DNA of 64,000 bases from CAVTUU01 sp045804965 (GTDB lineage Bacteria > Chloroflexota > Chloroflexia > Thermomicrobiales > UBA6265). The notes beneath the pieces are model-generated. The model was not told where the DNA came from and searched no databases. It worked only from the letters and a program-made list of their open reading frames with translations. Position numbers and translations under genes: made by a program. Shown piece after piece: positions 55,046 through 63,707 of the stretch; the stretch's first letter is position 1; every line of letters starts with the position of its first letter. The stretch spans positions 62,001 through 126,000 of the forward strand of contig JBJMMD010000051.1 in assembly GCA_045804965.1 (NCBI GenBank), in the 5' to 3' direction.

Positions 55046-55423
55046 TTAATGCAGCCCGGCCTCGCGGGCTCGACGGCCGTGGAGGATGGCGATGCGGAGT
55101 AGCGTTCGCAGCTCTGCCAGCGATTCGGCCGAAATCGCGGGATCGTTGATGATCTGCGCAAGCTCAGCGAGCATCGGATCATCCCATGCTTCGGAACGGA
55201 AACCCGCGGCAGCGAGCAAGCGCTCGCGATCAAGCACTGGCAGCACAAGGGCGTCGGCAATTTTGAGGACGGTTTCGCGTTCGGGAGCGCGCGAGCCTGC
55301 CTCGAACCGCGAGACTGTGCTCGGATCAAGTCCGGCTTCCTGCGCGAGCTTGACTTGCGACCAGCCGCGCGCCTGCCGAAGCTCGGTGAGTCGCGGTCCA
55401 AACTCGGCGGTCGAATCGTCCAT
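55046..55423 (-). CDS. XRE-family HTH regulator
   Basis: 125 residues. HTH_3 domain at about 8-62: FGPRLTELRQARGWSQVKLAQEAGLDPSTVSRFEAGSRAPERETVLKIADAL. The C-terminal part is alpha-helical (LAELAQIINDPAISAESLAELRTLLRI) and may form the dimer or effector domain. ATG with AGGAG eight bases upstream. The upstream SDR gene stops twelve bases before, so both are in one operon. No DNA target is evident. Confidence 0.9.
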   Translation of the reverse strand: MDDSTAEFGPRLTELRQARGWSQVKLAQEAGLDPSTVSRFEAGSRAPERETVLKIADALVLPVLDRERLLAAAGFRSEAWDDPMLAELAQIINDPAISAESLAELRTLLRIAILHGRRAREAGLH

Positions 55424-55434
55424 GACTTTCGCTC

Positions 55435-56235
55435 CTACACCAAGCCCTTGACTACCCCACCGTCCACCTGCAGTGTCACGCCAGTTACATATGATGCCGC
55501 CGGAGAAGCAAGGAACACTACGGCATTCGCAAACTCTTGTGGATCGCCGATTCTGCCCATCGGTATGGCCCTCGCATCCTCCGTCAGCACTTCGTCGACC
55601 GATGTGCCAGTTCCTTCTGCCCGCTTGGCGGCAAGAGAACGAAGGCGGTCGGTCAATATCGAACCTGGACAGACGTTGTTGACCCGTATGTTTCTCGACG
55701 CAAGTTCATTCGAGAGTGATTTGGCGAGCCCAACGACAGAGGTGCGCACGGTGTTAGACAAAATGAGGTTTGGCAGCGGCTGTTTAACCGAAGTGCCAAC
55801 AATATTCGTGATGCTGCCGCCACCCCGGGCTTCGATGTGCGGAATTGCCGCGCGGGAAAGACGAAGCGTGCTCATCAGGTTGAGATTGACCGCGTTCAAC
55901 CACGGTTCGTCGGTCGGAAAGGCGAAGAAATCGCCGCCAGGAGGCCCGCCCGCATTGCAGATGAGAATGTCCAGCCCGCCCCTTTTCGTCACTGTCTCGC
56001 TGACCAACCGCTCGATATCCGCGGGATTGCTCATATCGCCGGCGATTCCGAGGATGTCGCCATCCGTTTCGCTCCGAATTGCCTTCGCGGTCGCGGCCAG
56101 CGTCGCCTCATCTCGGCCGTTTATGGTGACAAGCGCTCCTTCACGGGCGAAGGTGGTCGCGACCGCGCGCCCCAGCCCTTTACTCGACGCCGCCACGATC
56201 GCGACTTTGCCGTTCAACCCGAGATCCATGCGCAA
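55435..56235 (-). CDS. Short-chain dehydrogenase/reductase with altered catalytic motif
   Basis: 266 residues. The coenzyme motif is VAIVAASSKGLGRAVATTFAREGA. DILICNAGGPPGG (NAG motif), NIVGTSVKQ and the C-terminal LASPAASYVTGVTLQVDGG are typical classical SDR. The usual Tyr-x3-Lys is absent: the aligned segment is LILSNTVRTSVVGLAKSL, with Ser-x3-Arg where Tyr-x3-Lys should be. A known side group of SDRs carries this change. Redox activity is uncertain. Start may be the ATG at 56235 or 56229. Confidence 0.88.
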   Translation of the reverse strand: MRMDLGLNGKVAIVAASSKGLGRAVATTFAREGALVTINGRDEATLAATAKAIRSETDGDILGIAGDMSNPADIERLVSETVTKRGGLDILICNAGGPPGGDFFAFPTDEPWLNAVNLNLMSTLRLSRAAIPHIEARGGGSITNIVGTSVKQPLPNLILSNTVRTSVVGLAKSLSNELASRNIRVNNVCPGSILTDRLRSLAAKRAEGTGTSVDEVLTEDARAIPMGRIGDPQEFANAVVFLASPAASYVTGVTLQVDGGVVKGLV

Positions 56236-56407
56236 CCCTTCCCGTGTTGCTCGCGATCTTGCCGCTTAGTCATTCTAGCAATCGCGACGGCATGACGAAG
56301 CGTTGTGCTCCACGCACAAAACTTCGTGGTCTACGCAACGGTGGCTTGGTAAGCAAGAATAGGACCGGGGTAGCGCAATTTGAGCATGGGAGCCTATCCT
56401 TTCGCGC

Positions 56408-57847
56408 ATGGCATATCCAACAGGAGGCCGCGCCACGGCCAGCTCAACTCAAGACACGGTCCCAATCACGACTCCTCGCGCCGTGTCTAGAAGCCGTGTT
56501 CAGATCGCCGCTCGCGATACCGCGATCACGGGTTCACTCAGTTTTCCTTTGTTCGTCGGTACCATCCATTTCCTGATCGTCCAGATCGCCGCATCGCTCG
56601 CGTTCCACTACGGCACGCCGACGGCAACCTCGGCGCCGTTCAACCGGCAAATTGGCGCGGAGCGGCCGATGACTGGCTTTATTGGCGATCTCGTTTCGCC
56701 TCTGCGCCTATGGGACGGACTCTGGTACAAGCTGATCGCCGAGCGTGGTTATGGGTTCGCCGACGCCAATGCCGCGTTCTGGCCGCTCTTTCCATGGTTG
56801 ATGCGCCTCGGTCACAATGTGACTGGTTGGGCGCCTGAGACCGTGGGCTGGATCATTGCCAACGTCAGCTTCTTCGGCGCGTTGATCTTGCTGTATCGCC
56901 TCGTCAGCCTTGATTTCGATTCCCGCGTGGCCCGGCGCACGCTCTGGGCAATCGCGCTCTTCCCGACCGCCCTGTTCTTCTCGGCGGTCTACACGGAGTC
57001 GCTCTTCCTCATGCTTGCAGTCGGGGCGCTGCTCGCAGCAAGGCGAGGAAATTGGTGGTTGGCCGGAATCGTTGGCGCCTTCGCGGCGCTCACGCGCTCA
57101 TATGGTGTGCTGCTGCTGATCCCATTCGCCGTTCTCTTCTTGCAACAATATGGTTTCGCGCTTCGCCGATGGTTCCCCAACGCGATCGCAGCTGCGCTGC
57201 CCGCGCTCGGTCCGGCGATTTTCGGCTGGCACCTGTCGCGAGCGGGCAAGTTCCTTGGACTACACATTATAAGGACCGACCATTTCGTTAGCATTCATCG
57301 TGACAAACCACCAGGCAACTGGCGATTGTTCATCGACGTCCAGAACCAGTGGTACCGCACCAGCGCGAATCTGATTCAGACCCTTGATTGCGCGATCAAT
57401 GGTTGCAAACTCAAGCTATCGGTTTATGGCCGAACGTGGATGCAACCGGTGGACAAGGCTGATTGGAGTTGGATCCGGGACGCGATCCACCACCCTCACT
57501 GGGCATACATCACCAGCGAGAGCTATCGCCTGAAAGTCGCCAACAGCGACACGCTCGAGCTCGTGAGCACGATCCTTTTCTTGGTCCTCGCGGTTGTCGG
57601 CTTGAAGCTACTTCCGCTCTATCAGAGCGCCTATCTCATCCCTGGACTGGTGATCCCGCTGTTCGACCCCTCAACCGTCCACCCCCTGATGAGCATGCCA
57701 CGCTTCGGACTCACCCTATTTCCGCTCTTCATCATCATCGCGTTGCTCGTCAAAGACCGGCGCCTAGGCATACCGCTGGCAATCGCCTCAACTTGTCTCT
57801 TGGTGATCTTCACAGTCCAGTTCGCCCAGTGGTATTGGGTCTCGTAA
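56408..57847 (+). CDS. PIG-V-like integral membrane mannosyltransferase
   Basis: 479 residues with about nine hydrophobic segments. LRLWDGLWYKLIAERGYG (about 99-116), AFWPLFPWLMRLG and TLWAIALFPTALFFSAVYTESLFLMLAVGALLA are features of the PIG-V/GT-C family, with the acidic WDG as likely catalytic region. Such enzymes move mannose or a related sugar from a polyprenyl phosphate donor to a lipid-linked acceptor. The N-terminal ~40 residues are unusual Thr/Arg-rich sequence and a shorter start is possible. Divergent from the SDR gene. Confidence 0.82.
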   Translation: MAYPTGGRATASSTQDTVPITTPRAVSRSRVQIAARDTAITGSLSFPLFVGTIHFLIVQIAASLAFHYGTPTATSAPFNRQIGAERPMTGFIGDLVSPLRLWDGLWYKLIAERGYGFADANAAFWPLFPWLMRLGHNVTGWAPETVGWIIANVSFFGALILLYRLVSLDFDSRVARRTLWAIALFPTALFFSAVYTESLFLMLAVGALLAARRGNWWLAGIVGAFAALTRSYGVLLLIPFAVLFLQQYGFALRRWFPNAIAAALPALGPAIFGWHLSRAGKFLGLHIIRTDHFVSIHRDKPPGNWRLFIDVQNQWYRTSANLIQTLDCAINGCKLKLSVYGRTWMQPVDKADWSWIRDAIHHPHWAYITSESYRLKVANSDTLELVSTILFLVLAVVGLKLLPLYQSAYLIPGLVIPLFDPSTVHPLMSMPRFGLTLFPLFIIIALLVKDRRLGIPLAIASTCLLVIFTVQFAQWYWVS

Positions 57848-57854
57848 ACCTTCC

Positions 57855-57963
57855 CGTCATTCTGAGCCTGTCGAAGCATCTCTCCTTTCCGACTGCCGTG
57901 TTTCGGACAGCGGAGATCCTTCACTTCACTCAGGATTACGGTGGGGTGGCGCTTGGAATGACG
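57855..57963. repeat. CGTCATTCTGAG-type interspersed repeat, best-preserved copy
   Basis: Left arm CGTCATTCTGAG (57855-57866) continues to about 57883. The right arm at 57912-57940 (ending CACTCAGGATTACG) is its imperfect inverted copy, with about 28 bases between the arms. A second right-type end, TTGGAATGACG (57953-57963), follows. Lies just after the PIG-V-like gene and before the aminotransferase stop. No transposase gene is near. Confidence 0.6.
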
Positions 57964-58009
57964 ATACGGATGCTCAGGTTTTGGACTATGGGCGATTGGA
58001 TAGCCAATC

Positions 58010-59221
58010 CTAATCGGCGCTGGCTGCGATGAGCGGTTCGAGTGAATGTTCGATCGCGCTCTCGAACGTCGGCAATGCCGCTTCGATCATCTCCGAGGTC
58101 GCCGTGAGCGAGACGCGGAAATAGCCTGGCATTTCGAAGAGCGTACCGGGCAGAACGAAAACATCCTGCTCGGCCAAACGATCCGAGAAGGCGAGGTCGT
58201 CCTCGACCGGTGATCTTGCGAGCAAGTAGAACGTGCCCTCGGGCGTGGCGACGTTGTACCCCAACTCGCCCAGCGCGGAAAACATGCGATCTCGCTTGGC
58301 ATTGAGGTGATCGATATCGATAGAGAGCTTGTCGATATCGGCGAGTCCGCGTTGCAGGACGGCATTCGGAAAGCCGTAGCCGCTGGTCACCATCGTGGCG
58401 ATAAGCCCCATACTGACTTGTTCTAAATCCGGCATCTCGGGAGATAGGGCGATGTAGCCGAGCCGCTGACCAGGCGTCAGCAGCGTCTTTCCGTAGGTGT
58501 AGATCAAGAATGTTGAGGGATAGAACTCGACCGGGCTGTGAAACTCCGCACCAGGTACCAGGATGTGACTGTATGCTTCGTCGGAGATGAGATAGATCGT
58601 CCGGCCGTTTTCCGTGGACGCCTCGCCCAGCAGCGAGCTTAGGCGTTTGAGCGTCTCCGACGGGTAAATCCTGCCGGTCGGATTGTTCGGGGAATTGACG
58701 ATGATCGCCCGCGTCCGCGGCGTGATTGCCCGCTGAATCGCATCCAGATCGAGATCGAAATCATCGGGGTGCGCCGGCACGCGAACAGGTATCGACCCGC
58801 TTGCCGTGATGATGGCATCGTAGAAGAACCACGGCGGCGTGACGAAGATAACCTCATCACCAGGATTAGAGACGCAGCGTATTGTAGCGGTGAGTCCGAC
58901 CATTGCGCCCGTCGTCATCGTGATGTGCGGCGGCTCGAACTGAACACTGAGCCTTGCCCGCAACGACTGCGCAACGACCTCGGTCGCGTATGGTTCGCTC
59001 ATCTGGTAGGCAAACCAATCATTGCTTTGCGGCTGCGCCCACCGTCGCAGCGCGTCCGCATACCCTGGAACCACTGCCTCATGCGGATTGCCGACGACAA
59101 AATCGCAAATACCGAGATTGCCCCGTTTCTTTGCCCACTTTGAATTCATGAAGAAATCGACAAAAGGCCCGATTTCCCCAACCACTTGATTAATGGATCC
59201 TGAAAGCGAAGAACTCGACAT
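58010..59221 (-). CDS. Class I/II PLP aminotransferase (aspartate aminotransferase-like)
   Basis: 403 residues from ATG at 59221. AGGAGG lies six bases before this ATG, whereas an in-frame start 15 bases earlier would have that sequence translated, so it is rejected. Motifs: TMTTGAMVGLTATIRCV (PLP phosphate), IIVNSPNNPTGRIYP (Asn), LISDEAYSHIL (Asp/Tyr), YTYGKTLLTPGQRLGYIAL (Schiff-base lysine) and FRVSLTATSEMI (substrate Arg). Its substrate is uncertain but an aspartate or aromatic family role is likely. Confidence 0.9.
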   Translation of the reverse strand: MSSSSLSGSINQVVGEIGPFVDFFMNSKWAKKRGNLGICDFVVGNPHEAVVPGYADALRRWAQPQSNDWFAYQMSEPYATEVVAQSLRARLSVQFEPPHITMTTGAMVGLTATIRCVSNPGDEVIFVTPPWFFYDAIITASGSIPVRVPAHPDDFDLDLDAIQRAITPRTRAIIVNSPNNPTGRIYPSETLKRLSSLLGEASTENGRTIYLISDEAYSHILVPGAEFHSPVEFYPSTFLIYTYGKTLLTPGQRLGYIALSPEMPDLEQVSMGLIATMVTSGYGFPNAVLQRGLADIDKLSIDIDHLNAKRDRMFSALGELGYNVATPEGTFYLLARSPVEDDLAFSDRLAEQDVFVLPGTLFEMPGYFRVSLTATSEMIEAALPTFESAIEHSLEPLIAASAD

Positions 59222-59296
59222 GAATAGCCTCCTCATCTGAAATACACATTCAGATTAAGGGGCAATCGCGCCTCGCACATCGGTAGAAATACGCAG

Positions 59297-60844
59297 TTAA
59301 TTGCTGACGCGGTAGTTCGGCGCTTCCTTGGTGATCATGACATCGTGTGGGTGACTCTCGCGCAAACCCGCAGCGGTGATCTGGATGAATTGGGTGTCGC
59401 GCTTGAGCACCGCAATGTCGGCCGCCCCGACATAGCCCATCGCCGAGCGGAGACCACCAACGAGCTGGTAAATCAAACTGCTGAGCGGTCCCTTGTACGC
59501 GACCCGGCCCTCGATCCCTTCCGGCACCAGCTTCGAAATATTGCCGATTTCTTCCTGGAAGTAGCGATCCTTCGAGTACGATCTCGCTTTCATTGCACCG
59601 AGCGAGCCCATGCCCCGGTATTCCTTGAACCGCTCGCCCTGATAGAGCACGACCTCGCCCGGGCTCTCGTCCACGCCGGCGAGCAAACTGCCGAGCATGA
59701 CCGCGTCCGCGCCCGCGGCGATCGCCTTCGCGCAATCTCCCGAATACTGAATGCCGCCATCGGCGATGAGCGGGATCCCGTGCCTACCTGCTGCTTGCGC
59801 GCATTCGTAGATTGCCGTGATCTGGGGCACGCCGACGCCCGCCACAACGCGCGTCGTGCAGATTGATCCCGGCCCGACTCCGCACTTGACACCGTCTGCA
59901 CCTGCATCGATCAGAGCTTCCGTCGCCGCGCTCGTCGCGACATTGCCGGCCATGATTTGAACGCCGAGGCGCTTCTTCAGCTTCCCTACCATCGCCAATA
60001 CCGAAGCGGAATGTCCATGCGCCGTATCGACTACGAGTAAATCAACGCCTTCCTCGACCAGCGCCTGTGCCCGTTCTTCCGCGTCAGCACCGACGCCGAC
60101 CGCGGCCCCGACTTGGAGCCGGCCTTGCGCGTCTTTTGTCGCAAAGGGAAATTGGATCTTCTTCTGAATGTCTTTGACGGTGATCAATCCGGTCAGATAT
60201 CCATGCGCATCGACGACCGGCAACTTTTCGACTTTGTGACTGTGCAGGATTGCGCTCGCCTGATCGAGCGTTGTTCCCGCCGGCGCGGTGATGAGATTCT
60301 CTTTGGTCATCACGTCGCTGATCGGCTGTTCGACATTCTGGATGAAGCGCAAATCCCGGTTGGTTAGAATGCCGACCAGTTTTCCGTCAGGCTCGGTGAT
60401 CGGCACGCCCGAGATGTGGTAACGCGCCATGACCCCGAGCGCGTCACGAACCGGATTGTCCGGTCCCAGCGTAACCGGTTCGACGATCATGCCCGATTCG
60501 GAGCGTTTGACCTTATCGACCTCGGCGATCTGATCCTCGATCGAGAGGTTGCGATGGATGATGCCGATCCCACCCTCGCGCGCCAGCGCGATCGCCATCC
60601 GCGCTTCGGTCACCGTGTCCATGGCCGCGGAGAGGATCGGGATATTGAGTGTGATTTCCCTCGTCACGCGCGTTCCGGTGGTCACGTCCGCGGGCAACAC
60701 ATCAGAGGCAGATGGCAAGAGCAGAACGTCGTCAAATGTCAAACCAACGCCCGCGAATTTGTCCGAACGCATCACGCTCTCGGTCGCGCCGTTCGGCTGT
60801 AAGCCAATCGCCTCTTTCACATCGCGGTCCCTTGTCATGCTCAT
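59297..60844 (-). CDS. guaB: Inosine-5'-monophosphate dehydrogenase
   Basis: 515 residues. It oxidises IMP to XMP, the first step to GMP. GLTFDDVLLLPSASDVLP at the N-terminus. Two CBS domains lie at about 115-235 (MIVEPVTLGPDNPVRDAL to ITVKDIQKKI), inserted into the barrel. The catalytic loop GVGPGSICTTRVVAGVG carries the active Cys, and GSLLAGVDESPGEVVLYQGERFKEYRGMGSLGAM holds the flap. ATG start; an in-frame ATG 23 codons later would give the shorter, more common N-terminus. Confidence 0.97.
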   Translation of the reverse strand: MSMTRDRDVKEAIGLQPNGATESVMRSDKFAGVGLTFDDVLLLPSASDVLPADVTTGTRVTREITLNIPILSAAMDTVTEARMAIALAREGGIGIIHRNLSIEDQIAEVDKVKRSESGMIVEPVTLGPDNPVRDALGVMARYHISGVPITEPDGKLVGILTNRDLRFIQNVEQPISDVMTKENLITAPAGTTLDQASAILHSHKVEKLPVVDAHGYLTGLITVKDIQKKIQFPFATKDAQGRLQVGAAVGVGADAEERAQALVEEGVDLLVVDTAHGHSASVLAMVGKLKKRLGVQIMAGNVATSAATEALIDAGADGVKCGVGPGSICTTRVVAGVGVPQITAIYECAQAAGRHGIPLIADGGIQYSGDCAKAIAAGADAVMLGSLLAGVDESPGEVVLYQGERFKEYRGMGSLGAMKARSYSKDRYFQEEIGNISKLVPEGIEGRVAYKGPLSSLIYQLVGGLRSAMGYVGAADIAVLKRDTQFIQITAAGLRESHPHDVMITKEAPNYRVSN

Positions 60845-60895
60845 CTCTACGTTCTCCCGCGCCGCGTGTCGCGACCATTTCTGTCGAATCTCGCG

Positions 60896-61780
60896 CTAAG
60901 GACCAACCGCCATCGCGTTCGCAACGGGTTGGACGGAAGAAGACGACCCGTTCATCGAGTCCGACTTCATAGGCAGTCGCAACCGCCGGCTCAGCTCGAG
61001 CGCGACCTCGCCGTAAGCGAGGGCGCCGCGAGACTGGCCGTCATACTCCGAGATCGATTGTCCATAACTCGGCGCTTCGGCGAGTCGGATCGAGCGCGGT
61101 ACGACTGTCTCGAAAATCCGGTGAGGGAAGAAGCGTCTGACTTCCTCAACGACGTTTGCCGAGAGGCGGGTTCGCACATCGTACATCGTCATCAAGACGC
61201 CGATGATGTCCAACGGAGGATTAAGCTGGCGCTTGACGAGATCGATCGTCGTCACGAGCTGCCCAACCCCTTCCAGCGCCAAAAACTCGCACTGGATCGG
61301 CACGATCACGTTTCGCGCTGCCGTCAGCGCATTGACGGTGAGCAGTCCCAGGGACGGCGGGCAGTCAATGAGGATGACGTCAAAGTTGGAGGTGATTGGG
61401 CTCAACGCGTGCGCCAACCGCCATTCCCGCTCCGCTAAATTGACGAGTTCGACTTCCGCCCCGGCCAACATCGGCGTCGACGGCACAAGGCTGAGCCTTG
61501 ATCGATCAGTCTCAATCGCCGCGCGTTGAACCGGAAAGCGATCGACCAAGACGTCGTAGGTCGTTGCGGAAAGGGCTGACTTATCGACGCCCAATGACGA
61601 CGTCGCGTTGCCTTGGGGGTCGATATCGATGAGGAGGATGCGGAGTCCGGAGCGAGCGAGGATGACACTCAAGTTGACGGCGGTCGTGGTCTTGCCGACA
61701 CCACCCTTTTGGTTGGCAAGGGCGATGATAGTGGCCGTACGCGGCGCGTCGGGCGTCGCGATTGTCGATCCTGCGCTCAA
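60896..61780 (-). CDS. parA: ParA/Soj-family ATPase without an adjacent parB
   Basis: 294 residues. Deviant Walker A QKGGVGKTT (about 24-32), LLIDIDPQGNATSSLGVD and DVILIDCPPSLGLLTVNAL (Walker B) are typical ParA. SIRLAEAPSYGQSISEYDGQSRGALAYGEVALEL is the C-terminal part of Soj. A ~30-residue tail follows (MNGSSSSVQPVANAM). ParA partitions chromosomes or positions cargo. A parB gene is not next to it, so an orphan cargo-positioning ATPase remains possible. The start is a TTG with weak AGAGAA nearby. Confidence 0.9.
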   Translation of the reverse strand: MSAGSTIATPDAPRTATIIALANQKGGVGKTTTAVNLSVILARSGLRILLIDIDPQGNATSSLGVDKSALSATTYDVLVDRFPVQRAAIETDRSRLSLVPSTPMLAGAEVELVNLAEREWRLAHALSPITSNFDVILIDCPPSLGLLTVNALTAARNVIVPIQCEFLALEGVGQLVTTIDLVKRQLNPPLDIIGVLMTMYDVRTRLSANVVEEVRRFFPHRIFETVVPRSIRLAEAPSYGQSISEYDGQSRGALAYGEVALELSRRLRLPMKSDSMNGSSSSVQPVANAMAVGP

Positions 61781-61904
61781 TGGTTCTCTGATATACCTCG
61801 CGTTCCTACCGTGCTGGCCATCAAGCGTCGATTTCCAGCGTCCGCAGGAGTTAGGCTTCCTGGTCGAATTATGGTAGCACGCGGCGGCGGGCAGACAAAG
61901 GAAC

Positions 61905-61930
61905 GGCTCGGCAGTCTTCGCTGCCGAGCC
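61905..61930 (-). terminator. Hairpin terminator after the thrombospondin-repeat gene
   Basis: GGCTCGGCAG and CTGCCGAGCC form a perfect 10-bp stem around TCTTCG. It lies 18 bases past the stop of the minus-strand gene at 61949. On that strand the stem is followed by GTTCCTTTGTC, an imperfect T-run. Also near the divergent parA start, so it separates the two units. Confidence 0.5.
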
Positions 61931-61948
61931 ATTCGCAATTGCCGACGC

Positions 61949-62713
61949 CTACGGGTGGCTTGTTGCCTCTGCTGGATTTGAACCGGCGGTTACTTCGGCG
62001 CCGTCGTTGAAACCGTCGCCGTCGGTGTCGAAGGTTGTGGGACTGGAGCCGTATTTGCTTTGTTCCTCACCGTCAACGAATCCGTCACCGTCGCTATCGG
62101 GGTTGAGCGGATCCAGACCAGGAAAGGTGTCGACCTCGTTGCTGTCGGTGATCCCGTCGGCATCGCTATCCGCATTGGCCGGATCGGTGCCATACGTGAG
62201 AACCTCTTGCCCGTCGGTGAGTCCGTCGTAATCGGTGTCGAGCTCTGCCGAGTTGGTACCGTAGGTATAGATCTCTTCACCGTCAGAGAGTCCGTCGCCA
62301 TCGGAATCTGGATTGTTTGGATCCAACCTGATCCAGGTCTTGATCTCGTTGCTGTCGCTCACTTTTTCAAAGTCGCTGTCGGGGTTATTCGGGTCAGTGG
62401 AGTATTCGAAGATTTCGTCCGCGTCGACAAGCTCGTCAGAGTCGCTGTCAGCGTTCGCCGGACCGGTGCCAAACTGATAGACCTCGTCGCCGTCAGTCAA
62501 TACATTCCCGTCGCTGTCTTTTTTTGTCGGATCCGTTCCGAAGGCTGGTTCGTAAGTGTCCTCCAGCCCATCAGCATCGCCATCGAACGAAACATCCTCC
62601 GTTGGTTCAGCAGTAGGCGCCAAAGGTTCGTCGATGGCCGGAGTCGACGTTGGTTGCGGCGTGGGAGGGAGTCTGCGAAGATTGTACGTGTGGTAACTCG
62701 ACTGTCGCCACAA
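61949..62713 (-). CDS. Thrombospondin type 3 repeat region (C-terminal part of a frameshifted secreted protein)
   Basis: 254 codons. After a Pro/Thr linker it contains about eight calcium-binding repeats of the form DxDSDGLTDGEEIxxYGTDPxxxDxD, typical thrombospondin type 3 modules of adhesins and surface proteins. It ends AGSNPAEATSHP. No signal peptide is found in this frame; the secretory signal and N-terminal domains lie in another frame at 62607-63509. The two frames differ by one base and overlap over a proline-rich stretch (about 62663-62672), so they most likely encode one protein. See that entry. Confidence 0.75.
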   Translation of the reverse strand: MWRQSSYHTYNLRRLPPTPQPTSTPAIDEPLAPTAEPTEDVSFDGDADGLEDTYEPAFGTDPTKKDSDGNVLTDGDEVYQFGTGPANADSDSDELVDADEIFEYSTDPNNPDSDFEKVSDSNEIKTWIRLDPNNPDSDGDGLSDGEEIYTYGTNSAELDTDYDGLTDGQEVLTYGTDPANADSDADGITDSNEVDTFPGLDPLNPDSDGDGFVDGEEQSKYGSSPTTFDTDGDGFNDGAEVTAGSNPAEATSHP

Positions 62714-63509
62714 ACGTGCCGCCCTGGTCAGCAGAGCTCACCTTGATTTCACTGTCAAACGTCGCCGCTTGTCCTTTGGTCAGCGTTTGTGCGTCCTTAT
62801 GTCCGCTCTCAACGATCTTGATCTCGCCGTCGGTAACAAAGACTAGAACCGGCGCATCGCTTTTGGGGATCGTCGTTTCATCATTGTGATTGAGAACATC
62901 TCGCACGAGATCGATGTCCCGGGCGCCCGTCAGACTCCTAAACGAATCGCTTTGGGATGCGCCATCGTCGTTGCTTCCGTTGCTGGACTTCACGATCTGA
63001 ATGTCGAAATAATCGGCCGGCTGATCTCTCGAGCTCTGGCGCGTTTGCTTTTTCCCTTTGGGAATAAACGTGGCTTCACCTTCCGCCAGTTTCTTGGCGT
63101 CGTTCCCATTGCTCTCAACCAAGATCATTTGGCCGGAATCGGTCAGGAGGAATCCTGGCCCAGCGTGCGTTGATTTCTTGGCCTTGGTTGGCGCTTCGCC
63201 TGAGGTTACTTGCCAGACAAGTTTGCCCTTCTCTAGGGAGGCAATGCCTTGGGCAATCACTTCCGCGTGACCTTGAGCCGGGCTGCTTCCCGTAGGCACT
63301 AGTCCCGCCGCCAATGATCCGCCGGCCGGCGAGAGCGCGAGCAGGGCCGCGACCGCCAAGGAACGGACACTTGGGCGCACTTTGCGTCCAGTCAATTCTG
63401 CGAGTCGGCGTGAGCGGCGAGCCGTTTGATGAGCGGTCGACCCTTTCTCTACTCTGATGACGTTTATGACTGTTTCATTCCTTCCTGTTTCACATTGCTC
63501 AAGGTGCAT
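62607..63509 (-). CDS. Secreted protein N-terminal part (cupin-like), frameshifted into thrombospondin repeats
   Basis: 300 codons. A signal peptide-like segment VRSLAVAALLALSPAGGSLA is preceded by a charged N-region. Two halves follow with RmlC/cupin-like beta-strand patterns (GPGFLLTDSGQMILVESNG and PVLVFVTDGEIKIVESG), probably a duplicated domain. The natural continuation after SSQTP is lost in this frame; shifting by one base at the CCCTCCC run gives PTPQPTSTPAIDEPLAPTAE, which leads straight into the thrombospondin repeats. The present frame ends with an unrelated tail. Either a sequencing or assembly indel, a real frameshift mutation, or a programmed +1 shift at CCC-T. Confidence 0.7.
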   Translation of the reverse strand: MHLEQCETGRNETVINVIRVEKGSTAHQTARRSRRLAELTGRKVRPSVRSLAVAALLALSPAGGSLAAGLVPTGSSPAQGHAEVIAQGIASLEKGKLVWQVTSGEAPTKAKKSTHAGPGFLLTDSGQMILVESNGNDAKKLAEGEATFIPKGKKQTRQSSRDQPADYFDIQIVKSSNGSNDDGASQSDSFRSLTGARDIDLVRDVLNHNDETTIPKSDAPVLVFVTDGEIKIVESGHKDAQTLTKGQAATFDSEIKVSSADQGGTFVATVELPHVQSSQTPSHAATNVDSGHRRTFGAYC

Positions 63510-63707
63510 ACATGTATTGCCGAACGATGTTTTCGAAGGACGAGCGGCATCCGCACTTTGCGTTAACTGCTATACCTATCACGCTTGCATTGAAATCAGA
63601 CCGGTTGAATTGCCTAGGGACTCAGATCAAGGTGCAGGAACGAGTACGCACATGTGCCTGCACCCATCCGCGGGCGCTCCCATGACTCACAGCGCCCACC
63701 GTCTTTG

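Noticed and set aside
59222..59236. Five-residue longer start of the class I aminotransferase
   Set aside because: It would translate through AGGAGG, which is the ribosome site for the ATG at 59221.
61960..61995. T-loop-like sequence GGTTCAAATCC on the minus strand resembling a tRNA 3' end
   Set aside because: It lies inside the last thrombospondin repeat and encodes SNPA; no D-arm, anticodon arm or acceptor pairing is seen around it.
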